From: Eleginops maclovinus
Lineage: Eukaryota > Chordata > Actinopteri > Perciformes > Eleginopidae
NCBI RefSeq assembly: GCF_036324505.1
Contig: NC_086369.1
Span: forward strand, 15,665,281-15,729,280
Direction: 5' to 3'
Length of the DNA: 64,000 nt
Positions within the stretch are counted from its first letter, which is position 1. Each line of letters opens with the position of its first letter. The translations under genes were made by a program, and so were the position numbers. Shown one piece after another: positions 1 through 14,000 of the stretch. The notes under the pieces were generated by a model. That model worked only from the letters and a program-made list of their open reading frames with translations. It was not told where the DNA came from and did no database searches.

Positions 1-473
1 AGGGCAAAGAGCAAAAGCTCCCCAAGCCTATTAAGTTATGTTGTCAGTCGTTATCAATTATCAAGATAGTTAGCTCTGCTGCTGACTAATTCACAGTTTT
101 AAAGACGTAGCTTATTGGTTTCATTTAGAATCATCAGGAGGATTTATTTTAAGTTACCCAGCAAAACCATAATCATTTGTCAAGGCATTCATATATAAAA
201 TGATTCCCTGTGAGGTAAAATATACATTTAGCAGATAAAAATAATGGACAAAACTATGAAACATAAGAACCAGGCTGTAAAACACCTGCATCATCCTTTA
301 TGTGGACGCTCAGGAGATGTAAAGCGTGTCCTCCGGGGTGATTAATGCCACATCCCGCTTCACACGGATCTGCTGCAGAACACACAGAGAGCATGAGCCT
401 GTCATGTGGGGGGGTGGGGAAGAAAAGAGGTAGTGTTGGCAAAAAGAGACTGAGGGATCAGTGATCAGAGCGT

Positions 474-494
474 GGGGGGGGGGGGGGGGGGGGG
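474..494 (+). repeat. G21 homopolymer
   Basis: An uninterrupted run of 21 G on the plus strand inside the neto1 intron. It is likely length-variable and prone to sequencing error. Confidence 0.95.
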
Positions 495-549
495 ACCGCC
501 CTCTTCCACAGCTGCAGGAGGTGTGCCTGCAATGCTAACTCTCCATCCC

Positions 550-933
550 ATTTACTCAACAAGTACTGTACAATTTTAAGGGTATGTGTAGTTTAGTTTT
601 TCCATTTAATGCTAATTTATATTTCAATTCCACTCCATTAAGCTGCTTTAACAAAATGCTCTCTGATTGACTCACAAACGACTCAACCTCTTTGTTTGTC
701 TCCATGCTACTTGATGCAACAATATTATCAAGAGATGTCACATGTATAAATATAATTATACGCACACATAAAGGCAATTTCTCTGCACAAAGTACCTTTA
801 CTTTTTGTACTTTAAGTACATTTAGCTGACTTAAGTAAGATTTTGAATGCATGACTTTTACTTGTAATTGAGTGCTTTCACAATAAGATGTTGGTACTCA
901 ATTAAAGCACCTGGATACTTCTTCCACCTCTGC
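550..933 (+). repeat. Old copy of a fish dispersed repeat (TACTTAAGTA-rich)
   Basis: The segment contains AGTACCTTTACTTTTTGTAC, TAAGTACATTT, ACTTAAGTAAGATTTTGAAT and GACTTTTACTTGTAA and ends GATACTTCTTCCACCTCTG. These phrases are typical of a short non-autonomous element common in teleost genomes, recognised from memory. A second copy in the opposite orientation lies at 34494-34695. Borders are approximate and the family name is not certain. Confidence 0.65.
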
Positions 934-3885
934 TTCTGCTCAACTCAAACTGTCATTCTCACATTCACCCATGTACGAGCACAGGAGATGCTTTTGGAAA
1001 CAAGAATAATGTGGACAGCATCTCAAAAAAAGCTTAATGAGGGGCTCCAAAGTAAACATGTCCACTATCAGATCACACTGAAACGATGCATCTGAACATC
1101 TGATTCCTTCCTTTTGTCTTTGCCAAAGCCCCTTCACATCGCATCACTTTGGGAGAAAATGCATTCCGCCTAAGGAGCGTTACCTCCGCTGTGAGTAATG
1201 CACACCTACACCTTTTCTCAGTAGGGAAAAGACGGAGGCGTGACAATCAGAGGAACAGTCGGCAGCGCTGAACAAACTGGAGGAAAGACTCCCAGAGAAA
1301 GTGACTGGCGCTGTGGGGAGCTCCGGTGACAATGAGCATTAGAGTAAAGCAGGGCGATGTTTTTTAGTTCTGTGTGCTCGCAGCTCATTGAGAAAAACAC
1401 TCACTGGGATTGAGGAAGAACTTCAGACAAAGCACCACAGGAGATTTCTCTCTCATGAATTTCATCTATCATTCCTTTGTGAATCCTGGGCCGTGGAAAA
1501 TGAATTTTAACTCCCTGTGCCTCAGGAGCTAGAGCAGATAGGGACTTAGTTTGGACTCCTCTTATTGAATTTAGGTTGAAAGGTACCACAGAAGAAAAGC
1601 CACAACACGAACCACAGGATGAGTTTTTACTTTTAGACATCCGTTTTGATTACTGTACTCGATTGTATTGTTGTTACGTCACAACTTTACAAAGTCCTGA
1701 AGGGTTTATTCGGTCAAATCTGTGAAATATTAGTGTTTGTTCCACTCCTTCTATTGCTAATTCCCCCAAATCTTGACTGAGTGAGGGTTATATTTCAAAA
1801 TAAGAGCCCCCGATCTTACATCCTCACCCAACAGCTATTTCTATCTTTTCATATTCGAGGTCGGGGTACGTTACATTTAGCCCAGAAACACAATCAATAA
1901 TAAGCAATCCTAATATGTTTCCTGCCAGTAGTGAAGGTCAATGACTTTGGAAACTTTATACTGGGATTTCATTGGAAACAATTCAATAAAAAAGCTTCTC
2001 CAATGTTTAAATGTCTGCTGCTGCCATGAGCAAATGGCTTTAGGGGCGGATGTAAAACCGGGAAGTCTGTGAACTTTATGTCCGGCCCCGGCAACCAGAA
2101 TCACTTCCACCTCAGAGCCAGGAGTCGATCTCCACAGTTCAATTTTCAATTATCCAGTTTGAGCCCATCTGGGTTCGATCTCATGGCCCTGCCTCCTTTA
2201 TGATAGGCCCATAGATCCTATTCCAGCTATAATCTTAAATGCCATTTGACTCATTTCTTTGCAAAAACGATTCTCAGTCCAGTTACAGCTCGGTTGGGGC
2301 GATGAGGCGCTCAGATCAATCAATGTCATCTCGATGAATTAGTCATGGCCTGGATTCACTATACTATGAATCCAGGCCCCTATAGGGTCACATGTGAGGC
2401 TGAATGGCATGCTGACCAGTTTCTATTTCACTCTAACAACTTTTTCCCAGTACATTTTGGCATAATATTCACATTTTAGTGACAATTGTGTAAAAGGTCC
2501 AACAAATGATCCACAGTCCACACACCACACCAGCCACTAATATGGTAACTAAACACATCTTGAAAAATGCAATTATATACTCAAAACTGCACTGAAAGCA
2601 ACACAGAAAATCAAGCGATACATCTAAGATGCATCCTAAATGGGCCACATGAGAATGCTGTGTATGGATTTGTTCATGTCCCCAGAATATTTTCAGAAAC
2701 GGAACAGTATATATAAGTTGTCCTTGGGTCGAAGATATACTGCCACTACAGAGGAGCATCTGCCTCTCCACTGGGTCTTGGCTCTGCACACAGCCGGGGA
2801 ACAAGAGAGGGAGAACTTGCAGCTTTTAGTCGCTGTGCCCTGGCTTCAGGTGCCGAAACATCACTTAGTCTACCAATCCACGGGGTTCAAGGTCACGGTG
2901 CCCTATAGGACGAACCGAAAAGCAGAATCCTGCTCAGAAAGCCTTGCACACACAGAAGCATGCACACCACGCTTCCTCCTCTCTTTTCCCCGCTGCACAA
3001 TCCACTTTGAGTTCCTATAAGGTGTAAGGTCTGTAAGGCTGCCTGTCACAATGCAACACCGTGGCTTCCCGGAGAAGATGTGAATCTGCAGGAGGCAACT
3101 TCACATGTACTTTGAGGGTTGTTACTGCTCTGGCTTTAATAGAGTTCTGTCTGTAGGAATAGGTCCTTAAAAGCAATAAAGGAGTCAGCATTTTTGCACT
3201 TCCAGGTTGCTTTGTCCCGAGGTCAATGGGTTTTGTTGATGAATTTTGGTCAGATGCCAGAAATAAGGTCTGGTTAAGAAAAGGACATTTGTACCTATGG
3301 TTGTACAACTTAAAGTATATCAGTAAATACCCACTTGTACATTTAACGCATTCATTCATCTTGACAAAAGGTGCCTAAATGAGATGATCAAATGTTATTG
3401 TGTCAAACACTTGTCCATCTTTAGCTTAGTGGCTTTTTGCTAGAAATCTTATTTTCGGAAATAATCCAAAATCCAACGGAAGATATCCAAATGCTTTTTG
3501 TAGAGGGAACCAGCGCATGTTTGAACAAAGGCCAACAAGGTGAAACAACGTAGGAACCATAGGAGTTACTTTGCCAAGTCAAACACAGCTTCAGCCTGAG
3601 GTTTCCAGATCCCTCCTACACTTCTCCTCTCCAGGTTACTTCCCCTCCTCTCCCAGGCTTTCCTCACCCAATTGATTGACCTGCATTTTATACTTGATTG
3701 TGAAGCAGTGCCTGATGACTCCTGCAATACACTTACAGTATGCTCTGCATGATGCTTGAAGGAGGCATTAGGATCATTTGTTAAGGTTAAGTATAGTACA
3801 ACTTGCCATTTTTGAGAGGCTCGCTAATGGTGCAATAATGTGCACACCGTCATAAGACTGAAAACGGTGACTCAGGCTTTATTTA

Positions 3886-4548
3886 CACCAGGTGTAACTG
3901 TTGCCATTCTATTGGTTGCATGATTTGTATCATTTGTTTGCCTTTTCTGGGACCAATTTCATTGTTGAGAATTTGTTTGCGCCAGTGAAAAGAAGGAACG
4001 AACAGATTTGAAGGATAGTAAGGAGGACCCAAGGACAATTCCTTTTTTGTAGCATGCAGCCAACAAGTTTTCACTGTAACTCCCTCGCAGCACAGGCAAA
4101 CAAGTGGTTTTCTTGCTACTGGTTTATTGAAGTCTTCTCTCCAACTTCACCGTGAACGCTAACACAGAACATATAGAAATCACGTTAGTGTAACTTAAAA
4201 TAACATCATGCAGAGCACGTGGACTTAACATCCTAATGAGCGAAATACAGACAGACAAACAAAAACACCTCGTTGGCTGCATGCTACAAAAAGGGAAGTG
4301 TCCTTGGGTCCTCCCTACTATCCTTCAAATCTGTTCGTTTCTTCTTTTCACTGGCGCATACGGTGCTAGCTGCTTGCTCGCTGGCGTCTCCCAAAGTCTC
4401 ACCCACTCACGCGAGAGCAGCCCAACTGATCTCCCAAAACAAAAGTCCTTCAACTAGACCCAAACGACATGATGCACAAACACAACCCAAACAAACGATA
4501 CAAAATATGCAACCAATAGAACATTTACAACAGTTACACCTGGTGTTC
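3886..4548. repeat. Fold-back (long inverted repeat) element in neto1 intron
   Basis: The left arm, about 3886-4075, is repeated in reverse complement at about 4264-4548. Shared pieces include ACACCAGGTGTAACTGTTG at the outer end, CTATTGGTTGCAT, GCGCCAGTGAAAAGAAG, CGAACAGATTTGAAGGATAG and TAGCATGCAGCCAAC at the inner end. The right arm carries about 100 extra bases (roughly 4370-4450). The loop is about 190 bases. No transposase is visible. It could be a non-autonomous DNA transposon or a fold-back element, or simply an inverted duplication. Confidence 0.75.
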
Positions 4549-5957
4549 ACTCACGATTTGTATCTGGATATTGAAATGAAATCCACAGACTTGTCAGGAA
4601 GCATGGCCGGTACCAGTGTCGAGGGAACAAATCCAAAGCACTAGTGCAGAGGGAAACTTGCTAGCTTATGCTAATACTGCTTAAATTAGCAAGAAGTGGA
4701 GTTATGCAACTTCACAACAGATTTTATTCTTGCCTTTAAACTTGACCTGATCCTAAGCCCAAGATGCAGATTGGCTGATCGGATCGCTTTGTGTTCATCA
4801 ACGTGTGTTTTTCCTTCACAGATATCCAGATACAGATTGCAACAATAGACGAGAAAACAGCCGCACTTAGAAGCCAATTTTCATAATGCTCTTTACATGG
4901 AATTACATTTTCCGGATCAGTGACAGCAAAACTATTTGGTCTGAAGTCCTAAACACTCTCTGATGGACTCCACTGCACTAAATCCTTACACAGAAGCTAG
5001 ACAGTTTCATCATTGCAAGCATTTCTTTGTGGCTAAATAACTCAGTAGTAGATAGTTGATAGTAGATGACTTACAATAATATATTGAAAAGGCTTTAAAC
5101 CTTTGCAAAGCCCAGCTTGATGCATTTTGCAGATTTATAAAAGACTGCTGTTTTGTGACGCAAGCCAAGCAGGAGGCATCTGGGTGTAATTTGATTGACA
5201 GATCTACTGTGCATCACATCACTGAGACTAAGTGTGTGAGAGAGTGTGTTTCAGCAGCATCTCCTACTTCCTCAGATATACATTCAACGCATAGCAGCTG
5301 CAGACTTGAAGTCCTACACTGAGGTACCTCAGCATTTAATATGGATATTGTGAGATTCCAGTCACTGTACTGTACTGAGCGCATTAGTCATCAGGAGCAC
5401 GAGTCTCTGAGAGGACGAGGGCAGAATGTAAAGGAGGCATCGGGTTTTATGTCTCCGCTCCTCGAGTCACTGAGGAAAGAGGAGCTGATTCATTTCACCC
5501 GTTGCCTGTTTTTCTCCTCACCCATTCATCAGATAAGGGCTGAATTAGCATGGTTAGCAGAGCAGCTGTGAGACACCATTCATACATACACATTTCGGAG
5601 TATCAAGTGGAGTGAATTCAGGACTTTTATCTTCTTTAATTATGTAAATCATATGCCACAGATATTTCCTATCGAGTCGAGAGGCAGGGCTTTTTTTTTC
5701 CTCTCAGCAAAATTTCAATGAGCTTCCCGGGAGAAGCAGGCGGGAGGAACAATACTTCAACTGCACATTACACAAACTGGGTCCGGGTGCTTTATCTCTG
5801 ACTATCAAGGCCTGGAAATGACAAATCGTTGTTCCTGTGTATCTTCTGGAGTATTTCTTTGTATGGTGTTTCCTTGCATTAGCACTATACTTCATTTTCC
5901 TCAAGAGAAGACAATTTTGCAGAATATCTTTCACTGCAACGAAAAAAACCCAGACAA

Positions 5958-6370
5958 CAGTAGTTCCACATTTTTGGGAAATATGCTAATTTGCTTTCTT
6001 GCCAAGATGAAAAGATTACTGTCTGTATAGTTAATATGAAGCTAAAGTTGGTTAGCTTAGCCACTTAGCCATGCAAACGTTTTAATACAATATCATGAAC
6101 CAGAAAAAGTGCTATCTAGCGAGCTTGAAGATTGGTTAATACACAATGTAAGGCTAATTCTGGTGGCAGAACGATTGCATACATAAATAAAACACAATGG
6201 GCAAAATGGAGCCTGTGCTGGGTAAACTGAGACAGAAAAGGTTAAACTGTTTCTTAAATGTTAGCATAGTTAGCAGGAGCTAAGCCGCCATCCATCCAAT
6301 GATATTCTCTGTCAAAGCTACACAACAAGCCTTACTGTTCCGGAGCTTTAAGTAACACTAAGCTTATGCA
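5958..6370 (+). repeat. Old copy of a fish dispersed repeat (GGGAAATATGCT / TTAGCTTAGC type)
   Basis: The phrases AGTTCCACATTTTTGGGAAA, GCTTTCTTGCCAAGATGA, CTGTCTGTATAGTTAATATG and GTTAGCTTAGCCACTTAGC follow the order of a repeat very frequent in teleosts. The 3' border is approximate. A fragment in reverse orientation lies near 50.9-51.0 kb. Confidence 0.65.
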
Positions 6371-7504
6371 TTTAATGTATCATCTTCAAATCAAAGTTGA
6401 TAGCACTGTGTGCATGCAGGATAGGAGATTCACGCCTCAGCAGACAGCAATCTCAGACTTTAACTGAAAACATAATCATGCCTTACACTCCTCTTGAAAT
6501 GTTCTCACCAGCCACTTTGTGAATTGCATGACAAATACTGCATCTGACAGTGTAACACCCTGTAGCTTTCACACTGAATGCATCGAGCAGTTTTACCTCG
6601 GTGTAGTTTCACAGAAGCAATTTAACATCTACTTGCAAGACGTGTCAGAAAAGTAGCGGCACGTCTGCCTAACTATCAACGCTCCTTCACTTCGTTCCTC
6701 ACTAGATTTCATTCCTATTGACTGCACCTCTTCACTGTAATATCCCATAAGGAGCTTCAACGTTCTGATTCTTGATAGCACAAACACACACGCTCACACA
6801 CACACCACAAAGCCTTGAAAGATAAATCTATATCCCTCTTTACCTACTTTCCAACAGCCTGCAGCTAGTAGCATGTTTTTTGGGATGAAAGGTTGATGTA
6901 CTGCATAAGTGTTCATCATATAAACTCACATCTCCGGTGGTAAAATCCCCCTGAAGGTGCAGTGGATGTGAAGACAAATTGGCATAGCGTTCCTGCTTCC
7001 TGGCAAGGTGCCTCTCAAAGCTCAAACACACCAAGAAAGTTGACAGTGTTATTAAACCCAGTCGACTGTAGGTGAAGGAATATTAAATCGTGGCTATGCC
7101 CTGATTCCTTGTCATCAATCCTCACGCTCGCTTCAGTAATGGGATCTCAACCATAGATGAGGCAAATTAAGAAAGCCAAGGTTTAACACACAAACCTAAT
7201 TGCCAAGATTGTGTTCGACAATACCGATTAGTTACCTTCGCTCTCTCAACTTCTTCCTGCCCTGGAGAGTGCTGAACTGAATTAAAATCACTCCAGATGC
7301 AGAGAGAGGAAACAGCAGCGTAGTTAGTCAAGAGTGTCCCAGCCAATGACAGTATATTGCCAATGGAAATACTGAGTATGCAGACAGACAATCAATAAAC
7401 CTGCTCCCACAAGGGCGACTCCCCCGGAGGATGTTTGTTATTCATCCGCTGTTAGAGCCATAAAGCATCACAAAGAAAGCAGTGCGGATAAAGAGCTGAA
7501 GTAC

Positions 7505-7753
7505 CTGCAGTGAAGTTGTAACTTGCTGAAAATCCCACGGCTTCCAGTTCACCGTCCGTTACAAATTTTATCCACAGGTATCGGCCGCTACTCCTGATAT
7601 CGGGCGGGCTGTGCTGGCCACAGTACCGTCCCAGTATCGGCGAGAAGCCAAAGGGTCCATCCCGGACCTCGATGTTGTCAAATTTACATTCCCAAGAGGA
7701 CTCGATTGAATAATTCTCCTCAAAGTGTAGATCAATACACTGCCTCGGGGGTG
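7505..7753 (-). CDS. neto1: neto1 coding exon 4 (rest of CUB1)
   Basis: A 249-base exon with acceptor TTGTGTCTTCCAG and donor CTGCAG|GTACTT. Two entering bases complete Ala, and one base is left over. It encodes [43 protein letters not shown] and GRYLWIKF, ending YNFTA, where human has YNFTP before DPDF. The acidic residues of the CKFD/RDG segment and the later TDGE fit a calcium-binding type CUB. No following exon was found in 1-7504. Confidence 0.93.
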
Positions 7754-9287
7754 CTGGAAGACACAATGAAAATAGTTACCACCCGGCACAGCAGGGAGGG
7801 GGGTGTTAGTCATGCTTTCATTGATGAACGCTCAACTTGTTTCATTATCAGCACGCCCGCACGCTCAATAACTCCCAACCCCGGCTGTTTATCAATTCCT
7901 CTCCGAAACACCAAGCTGTGAAAGTGATTAGCCTCAACATATTCTGATTATCTGATCCATCCAATGATATCTCCTAATGTTCAAAACACCAGCCTGTTTA
8001 ATGAGTCGTTTGATCACTCTCTGAGAAGTTACTGTGGGATTGGTTTTAGAGAACAAATAGCTGACGAGTATTCACCTTCCAGGATGTAAACACACTCTGT
8101 GGTCGGAGGGTATTTGTTTGGGTAATTGGGAGAAGTGAAGATCCCTCCTTCTGGTTCCTTCACCCACGTTCCACATTGACCTGCAGGCTTCACACCCGAG
8201 TTGTTCTTCGCTATTCAGCAAAGAGAAAAGGGAGAGATTAAAGCTGTGAAAAGAGCGTGTTTAAGCAGTAAAGACGTGCTGCTGTGGGGATGCAGATTAC
8301 CTGCTGTATCCTTCCTTGTTGCCCCAGACAACCCAAGTATGAGAAGACTTGCAACAACTGTAAGAAGAGAAAGACAAATGCATTACGATGGACGACTCAG
8401 ACGTGCTAGAATTTTCCACTGTTCCATTTCCTGTGCTTGAGTTCAGCTGAAGGTAGGGTTGAATCAGCAGGGAACACAGTTCAGGTTTCATGAACTGTGC
8501 ATCAGCAGTATGCTAAACCCTCTGCCCCAAAAAACCACAATACCCAACAATAGGCATAACAGGGAATATTCTGTGGTGGGAAAAATGGCTGAAAGACTCC
8601 AAATAGCACCGAAAATAACCATTATAGGCCTATAGTGTAAATTTGCGCAAACACATAAAAGACTCCAGCTATAAACCTTTGATTGGGCTTTTAGTTAAAA
8701 GAAATTAATAAAGGTCTAAAAATGACACAAAAAATGATTGGAATAAAACAGAAATAATTTCTAATAAAAATAGAATACAAAAAAATGACAAAGGAAACCA
8801 AAACAAATAATGATTGAAATACTTGTAATATACCTAACATGTACTCACAGTGCTACAAAATGATTAAATACCATTTCAAAATAAAATATCTTAAAATCAC
8901 AACAATGACCTAAACTGATCAAAAAGGTTAGGAAATAATAAAAATCGCGGAGTAAAAATGACTGAAATGGATTCTGTGAAGTGAATGTTGACTATAAACA
9001 CATCACCACACTTTATTGAATATGACCATTTCCTCCCAAAATAATGTTTTCCACAGCCCTCCAAGAACTTTGTGACCTTCAGTGTACAGGTTGCAGTGAG
9101 TGTGTGCCCTCCTGGTATTACTTTCATCAACATGCTCTTATTCTGACTTTAAGCTGTTGCTCTGTATTTAATGAAAAGATTACTTGTCTCTCGTTAGGGC
9201 GCAAGCAATCAGACCTTAATGAGCACTGCTTGTTGATGTGCTGCAGGCGGGGGTCTTACCGTGATGGAAGCTGTGCCCATGTACCAT
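7505..9287 (-). CDS. neto1: Neuropilin and tolloid-like 1, N-terminal part (start, signal peptide, CUB1); gene runs off the left edge
   Basis: Neto proteins are single-pass membrane proteins with two extracellular CUB domains and one LDLa domain. They act as auxiliary subunits of kainate and NMDA receptors at synapses. Seen here: exons 9287-9260, 8357-8301, 8210-8076 and 7753-7505 join in consistent phase to 156 codons plus one base. Residues 1-9 read MVHGHSFHH; a hydrophobic signal segment ([13 protein letters not shown]) covers about 10-22. CUB1 begins at Cys41 ([12 protein letters not shown], then [11 protein letters not shown]) and continues with [36 protein letters not shown] and RYCGQ, giving the four usual CUB cysteines. 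The WECKFD...RYCGQ wording is closer to NETO1 than NETO2 from memory, and fbxo15 nearby agrees with the human 18q22 neighbourhood. CUB2, LDLa, the membrane segment and the tail lie beyond the left edge. The start fits the human one, which begins MVYG. Confidence 0.9.
8076..8210 (-). CDS. neto1: neto1 coding exon 3 (start of CUB1)
   Basis: A 135-base exon with acceptor CTCTTTGCTGAATAG and donor GGAAG|GTGAAT. It enters with two bases and leaves with one. It encodes a short linker ([10 protein letters not shown]) and the first CUB strands: [20 protein letters not shown], then NKYPP and ECVYILE. The Cys41 and ECVY cysteines form the first CUB disulphide by family rule. The intron on the 3' side is 322 bases; on the 5' side it is 90 bases. 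Confidence 0.92.
8301..8357 (-). CDS. neto1: neto1 coding exon 2 (signal peptide)
   Basis: A 57-base exon with acceptor TTTCTCTTCTTACAG and donor GCAG|GTAATC. It enters with two bases and leaves with one. It encodes the hydrophobic core [13 protein letters not shown] and then RKDTA, the same pattern as the human signal peptide end (LSGATKK). Confidence 0.9.
9260..9287 (-). CDS. neto1: neto1 coding exon 1 (start codon; 5' UTR extent unknown)
   Basis: The ATG is at 9287-9285, followed by nine codons (MVHGHSFHH) and one base, then the donor CACG|GTAAGA. The split G joins TT of the next exon to make Val. The short exon and its phase match the beginning of mammalian NETO1. The transcript start was not located; a pyrimidine-rich stretch ending in AG near 9348 could be an acceptor for a separate 5' UTR exon. 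Confidence 0.85.
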
Positions 9288-10172
<885 letters not shown>

Positions 10173-10364
10173 GAGAAAGAGCAGAATTCATTCCATCTCG
10201 TGGAGAAATGCCGCGCAAATGGAAATGGAAAGGTAAGCAGAAAAAGCAATGAGATATGAAATGGAATAAACAAACACAAGCAAATAACATGTCAGAGGGA
10301 GTTCTATCAGCGCGATCAAACATGAGAAAGGTTGCAGCAAAGTGTGTGTGTGTGGGGTGGTGGT

Positions 10365-10380
10365 GGGGGGGGGGGGGGGG
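10365..10380 (+). repeat. G16 homopolymer
   Basis: A run of 16 G preceded by a short GT/GGT stretch (from about 10342). Confidence 0.9.
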
Positions 10381-10957
10381 AATAGGATACACCAAAGCAT
10401 GCTTTTCATCCTGATTCTGCTCATTAGCAGCTTTGATCCCAGTTAAAAACAACTAAAGCTTTTTACCAACTGTAGGAAAACCTCATCCTTCACTTTATTG
10501 CAAACATTAAAAAGCAATACAACAATAGACAGGAAGAGGATGGAAATTGTATCCATAAAGGAACTACAGCTGTCAGGCCAAAGTAGTTGAGTAACAATTG
10601 ACCCTCAAAACTCAAGCAAAGCAGCCTTCCCTTAAGTTGTACTGAAGCAGAGTACATGTACTTCGGTAGTCGACTGCCTGCAAAAAAAGGCAATACAGAA
10701 AATAAGAGATAGCTTTTAATATGTATATATTTACTGATCACTTTCTAAATGCATGCAGAAATGCAGAAGATGGGATTTAAAGTGTCAAAACAAAGTAACC
10801 TTGCCCTATGTCTTTGTTGTATTTGAGATGTACCCATAAAACCCAAGGTTATCATCCTCACCTCTCCATGTTTACACAACGACAGAGAGGCAAAGTGAAG
10901 AAGCCACTTTCCTCCCTTTTATTTCTCAGAAAAGTGACAAAGAACCATTTCCCTCCT

Positions 10958-10958
<1 letters not shown>

Positions 10959-11014
<56 letters not shown>

Positions 11015-11020
11015 TGTGGT
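10959..11020 (+). repeat. (GT)n microsatellite, interrupted
   Basis: A GT array of about 60 bases with one GG interruption near 11007. Confidence 0.95.
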
Positions 11021-14000
11021 GCAGCAGCTCTCACACCTGATGACAGAGCTGATCAGAGCCCAGGGAACAAGTCAGACACTCCGGCTCCCAAAAATAGTCT
11101 TGGCATCCTGCAGACAATATCCATCTTCAGATGCTGCAGAGCTTCTTGGACACATTCCTCTTCAGTGTGCATGTTAATGTTCCTAGTGGACAATTTGGAT
11201 CAGCTTTAAATATACTTTTAATAAACCGTCCTCGTCTTTTAGTGCCGTTATGCCCACTGAGTACAAGGACCCTCTTGAGATTGAGAGATAAAGATGCTCT
11301 CTAACGTCCTCCTCTTAATTACACCCGCTCCCAGAGATTGACCTGCTGTAAAAGTGCTGGGTTTTTTACAGCAGGTAATGCAGATATTGCAGGTGACACA
11401 CTGACTTTCAGAATAAGAAATCTCAGAACTCTCCTCAACTAATAGGCTCCTGCTAATCTGTTATACAGTGATTTAATGGACCTGGGATTCAGGCCCGCTC
11501 AAAACAGCAGAACTGAAGCTAGCCTCTTTCTCGCAATCAACTCCCATGAATGGCTCCTCCAATATTTCAGGGCTGAAAAGAATTCAAAATGTCAGTTTCT
11601 CTGCAAAGCCTTTTATGGATCTTGCAGTCTGAGGGGATGTCATTAATATCTGCAGCAACATACAATGCAGTTGTTGATCAAGAGAGGTGCCTCACAACTT
11701 TATAAGCACCGCACTGCACGCTTCTGATGGGTAAACTCGGAGATAAGACAGCAACGCTATATGGGAATTATTCAAATGAGGCTTATCGCGCCCACTGTAT
11801 GCAACAGTAGCCCTGGAGAATTTACCAGCAGCCTCTGGTTTCACTCATGTATAAACTGTCTGTTTGACTGAGAGGCGCCGAGGCATCGCAGAGAAATAAT
11901 TCATTCGACAGCAGCCTCAAAGTCGGACGTTTTTTAATTAAGGAGGTCCATCGTTTGGCCGGAGATAACTGTTGTGCTGTGTCGGCCTAACGGAAAATGT
12001 GTAATTGTAATCAGTTCAGGGAAATGGGCGCCATACGTTTAACATTCAGAGCACACGGCTACACCGGGGCTGGAAAACATATCCATAGGTTTAACATCCA
12101 CTGCTCCGTTTGCTGCTTTATGTTCACTCACTTCAATGTCTAAAAACACATGATATTTATCATACCGTCTGGTTTAATACACCTGTGTTTACACTTTTTT
12201 TTCATAAACCCTCAGTTTTAGCGCCTATCTCTTTAAGAGCCACTCCCCAAAAAGCTCTGCTCTGATTGGCTTGCAGGAAAATATGGTGCACCATTGCAAA
12301 GGTAGACCTCAGGATATGGGTGGAGATGTTAAGATTTTTAACTATTCTCAAACGCTTGCCAATGTCCCACTCGTGAACCTAAGATGTACTGCCAAATAGG
12401 AAGATTAAATGATGAATAAAAAAGTGCTATTTTATTGCAATTTTCATGTCTGAATCTGAAATGCATTATTCCAACAACTGAATACATCACCATGCAAATC
12501 ACAAGTCATTAGTTGAGAGCAAACTAACATTCCCTCGGATTAATTACACAAAAAGAGTGATTTATGAGACAATCCTGCGTCAGTAATATCTGTGGAGATT
12601 ATTCTGAAACCCTGAATACATTACATTAGGACTCATAATTTAATTCCAGCTAACAGTGGTGTAACGCACATTAACAGCCCAGTTGATATTCATCTCTGTC
12701 TCTTGTTCTGGAGTTTTTGGGGAAGATGGTCATGGAAAATGTATGATTGCAATGGTAGAATATGTTCTAATAGTTTGTGGGAAGGTAGGGACTCCAGATA
12801 CCCAAATATATATGTTGCACCCGCATTACTAAAAGGGTTTCCATGACTGCTAGTTTTCCAGCTTTGACTTTACGCCAACAGTTTCTCTACATCAACACTC
12901 ACAAGCTTTACTTGCAACACGAGAGTCAGAGGAAGCATATTTCCCCGCAGCATATCCAAAACAGCAAGTCATTCATGATTGCATCTTGCTCACTTGGCAC
13001 AGAGCTGATGAGTGGACCGGGCGTCCAGCCTCTCCACTTTGTGTCATTGCACTGACACTGGCAGCCCTGCGTCTGTGTGTCAGAGTAACAGGGGACAGTG
13101 CTGAAGTGGATAAACACTTTGGCTAATTCCTCCCGCGCGCTGGGACTCAAATTAACCTTATTAGTGATGCATTGCGCAGTGTGTTGGCCTAAAAAAACAC
13201 ACCATTTATTTGTCATTCAAGGCGCCTTGTAGTTCATTAAGCAGGACACAGTGACAAGGAAAGGTCGCTTCACCACGGCGCATTTTGAGCTCTTTATGCT
13301 ACATTAGCTGTCCGGGTCTCTGATGGTAGATTCCCTTTATCCCGGCCCTGCACCTGGAGCCAGTGGGAACATGTTTCCATCAGATGACAGCACGTAAACT
13401 ACCTGTGGCTTCACCTGCGTTTCATAGTATTCCTTTGAGCGCGCAAGAAAAGTGTTTTATTAAACTGATTCAAAGCGTTTTTATCCGTCGTAATCAGAGG
13501 AGGTTTCTGAGTATAATTTTCCTCCTCGCTGTAATGACTTCACAATGGCTGTGACTATGACTAAGGGTCAAGACAATTACATTCAATTGGCGCCTTATTT
13601 GTCTCTTCTGTTTATGTCATTACAGTTAGAGAACACAGAGAAGGTCAGATGTGCTTTAATACCTACATGCGCTCACTATCACATTTATAGATGAGGCAAC
13701 ATGAGCTCTATGACATTTAGGAGAGGAGTGGAAGATGGAAGGACACAGCACACAGTACTGTGCATGTGGAAGGTGGATCAGATGCATTACTGTCAGTACA
13801 GAAGATGATACTGCCAGGATATGTGAACAAACGCTGACATCTGTAAGTCACCCAGCGTTACAAAAGGACTGAAATCACACTTTGCAAGATAAACTCAGAA
13901 TGTTTGATACTTATGAGGAATGAAAAGAGCTCGCTGCTAATTTCATTTTCAGCCGCTCCACATTCCTCTCTCTCTGTCGTCTCCTCGATGCTGCAACTCA

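Larger units (their letters stand above)
1..7504 (-). other. neto1 intron 4 (5' part), no coding exon recognised
   Basis: This is the sequence downstream of the CUB1 donor on the minus strand. I looked for the CUB2, LDLa and membrane exons by their conserved motifs and found none, so the intron is at least 7.5 kb. It holds a G21 tract, two fish-type dispersed repeats and a fold-back inverted repeat. The open frames here (60-126 codons) show no recognisable domain. Confidence 0.7.

Noticed and set aside
8297..8491. 64-codon minus-strand frame covering neto1 exon 2
   Set aside because: It reads exon 2 in the wrong frame; the spliced model from 9287 gives the conserved signal peptide.
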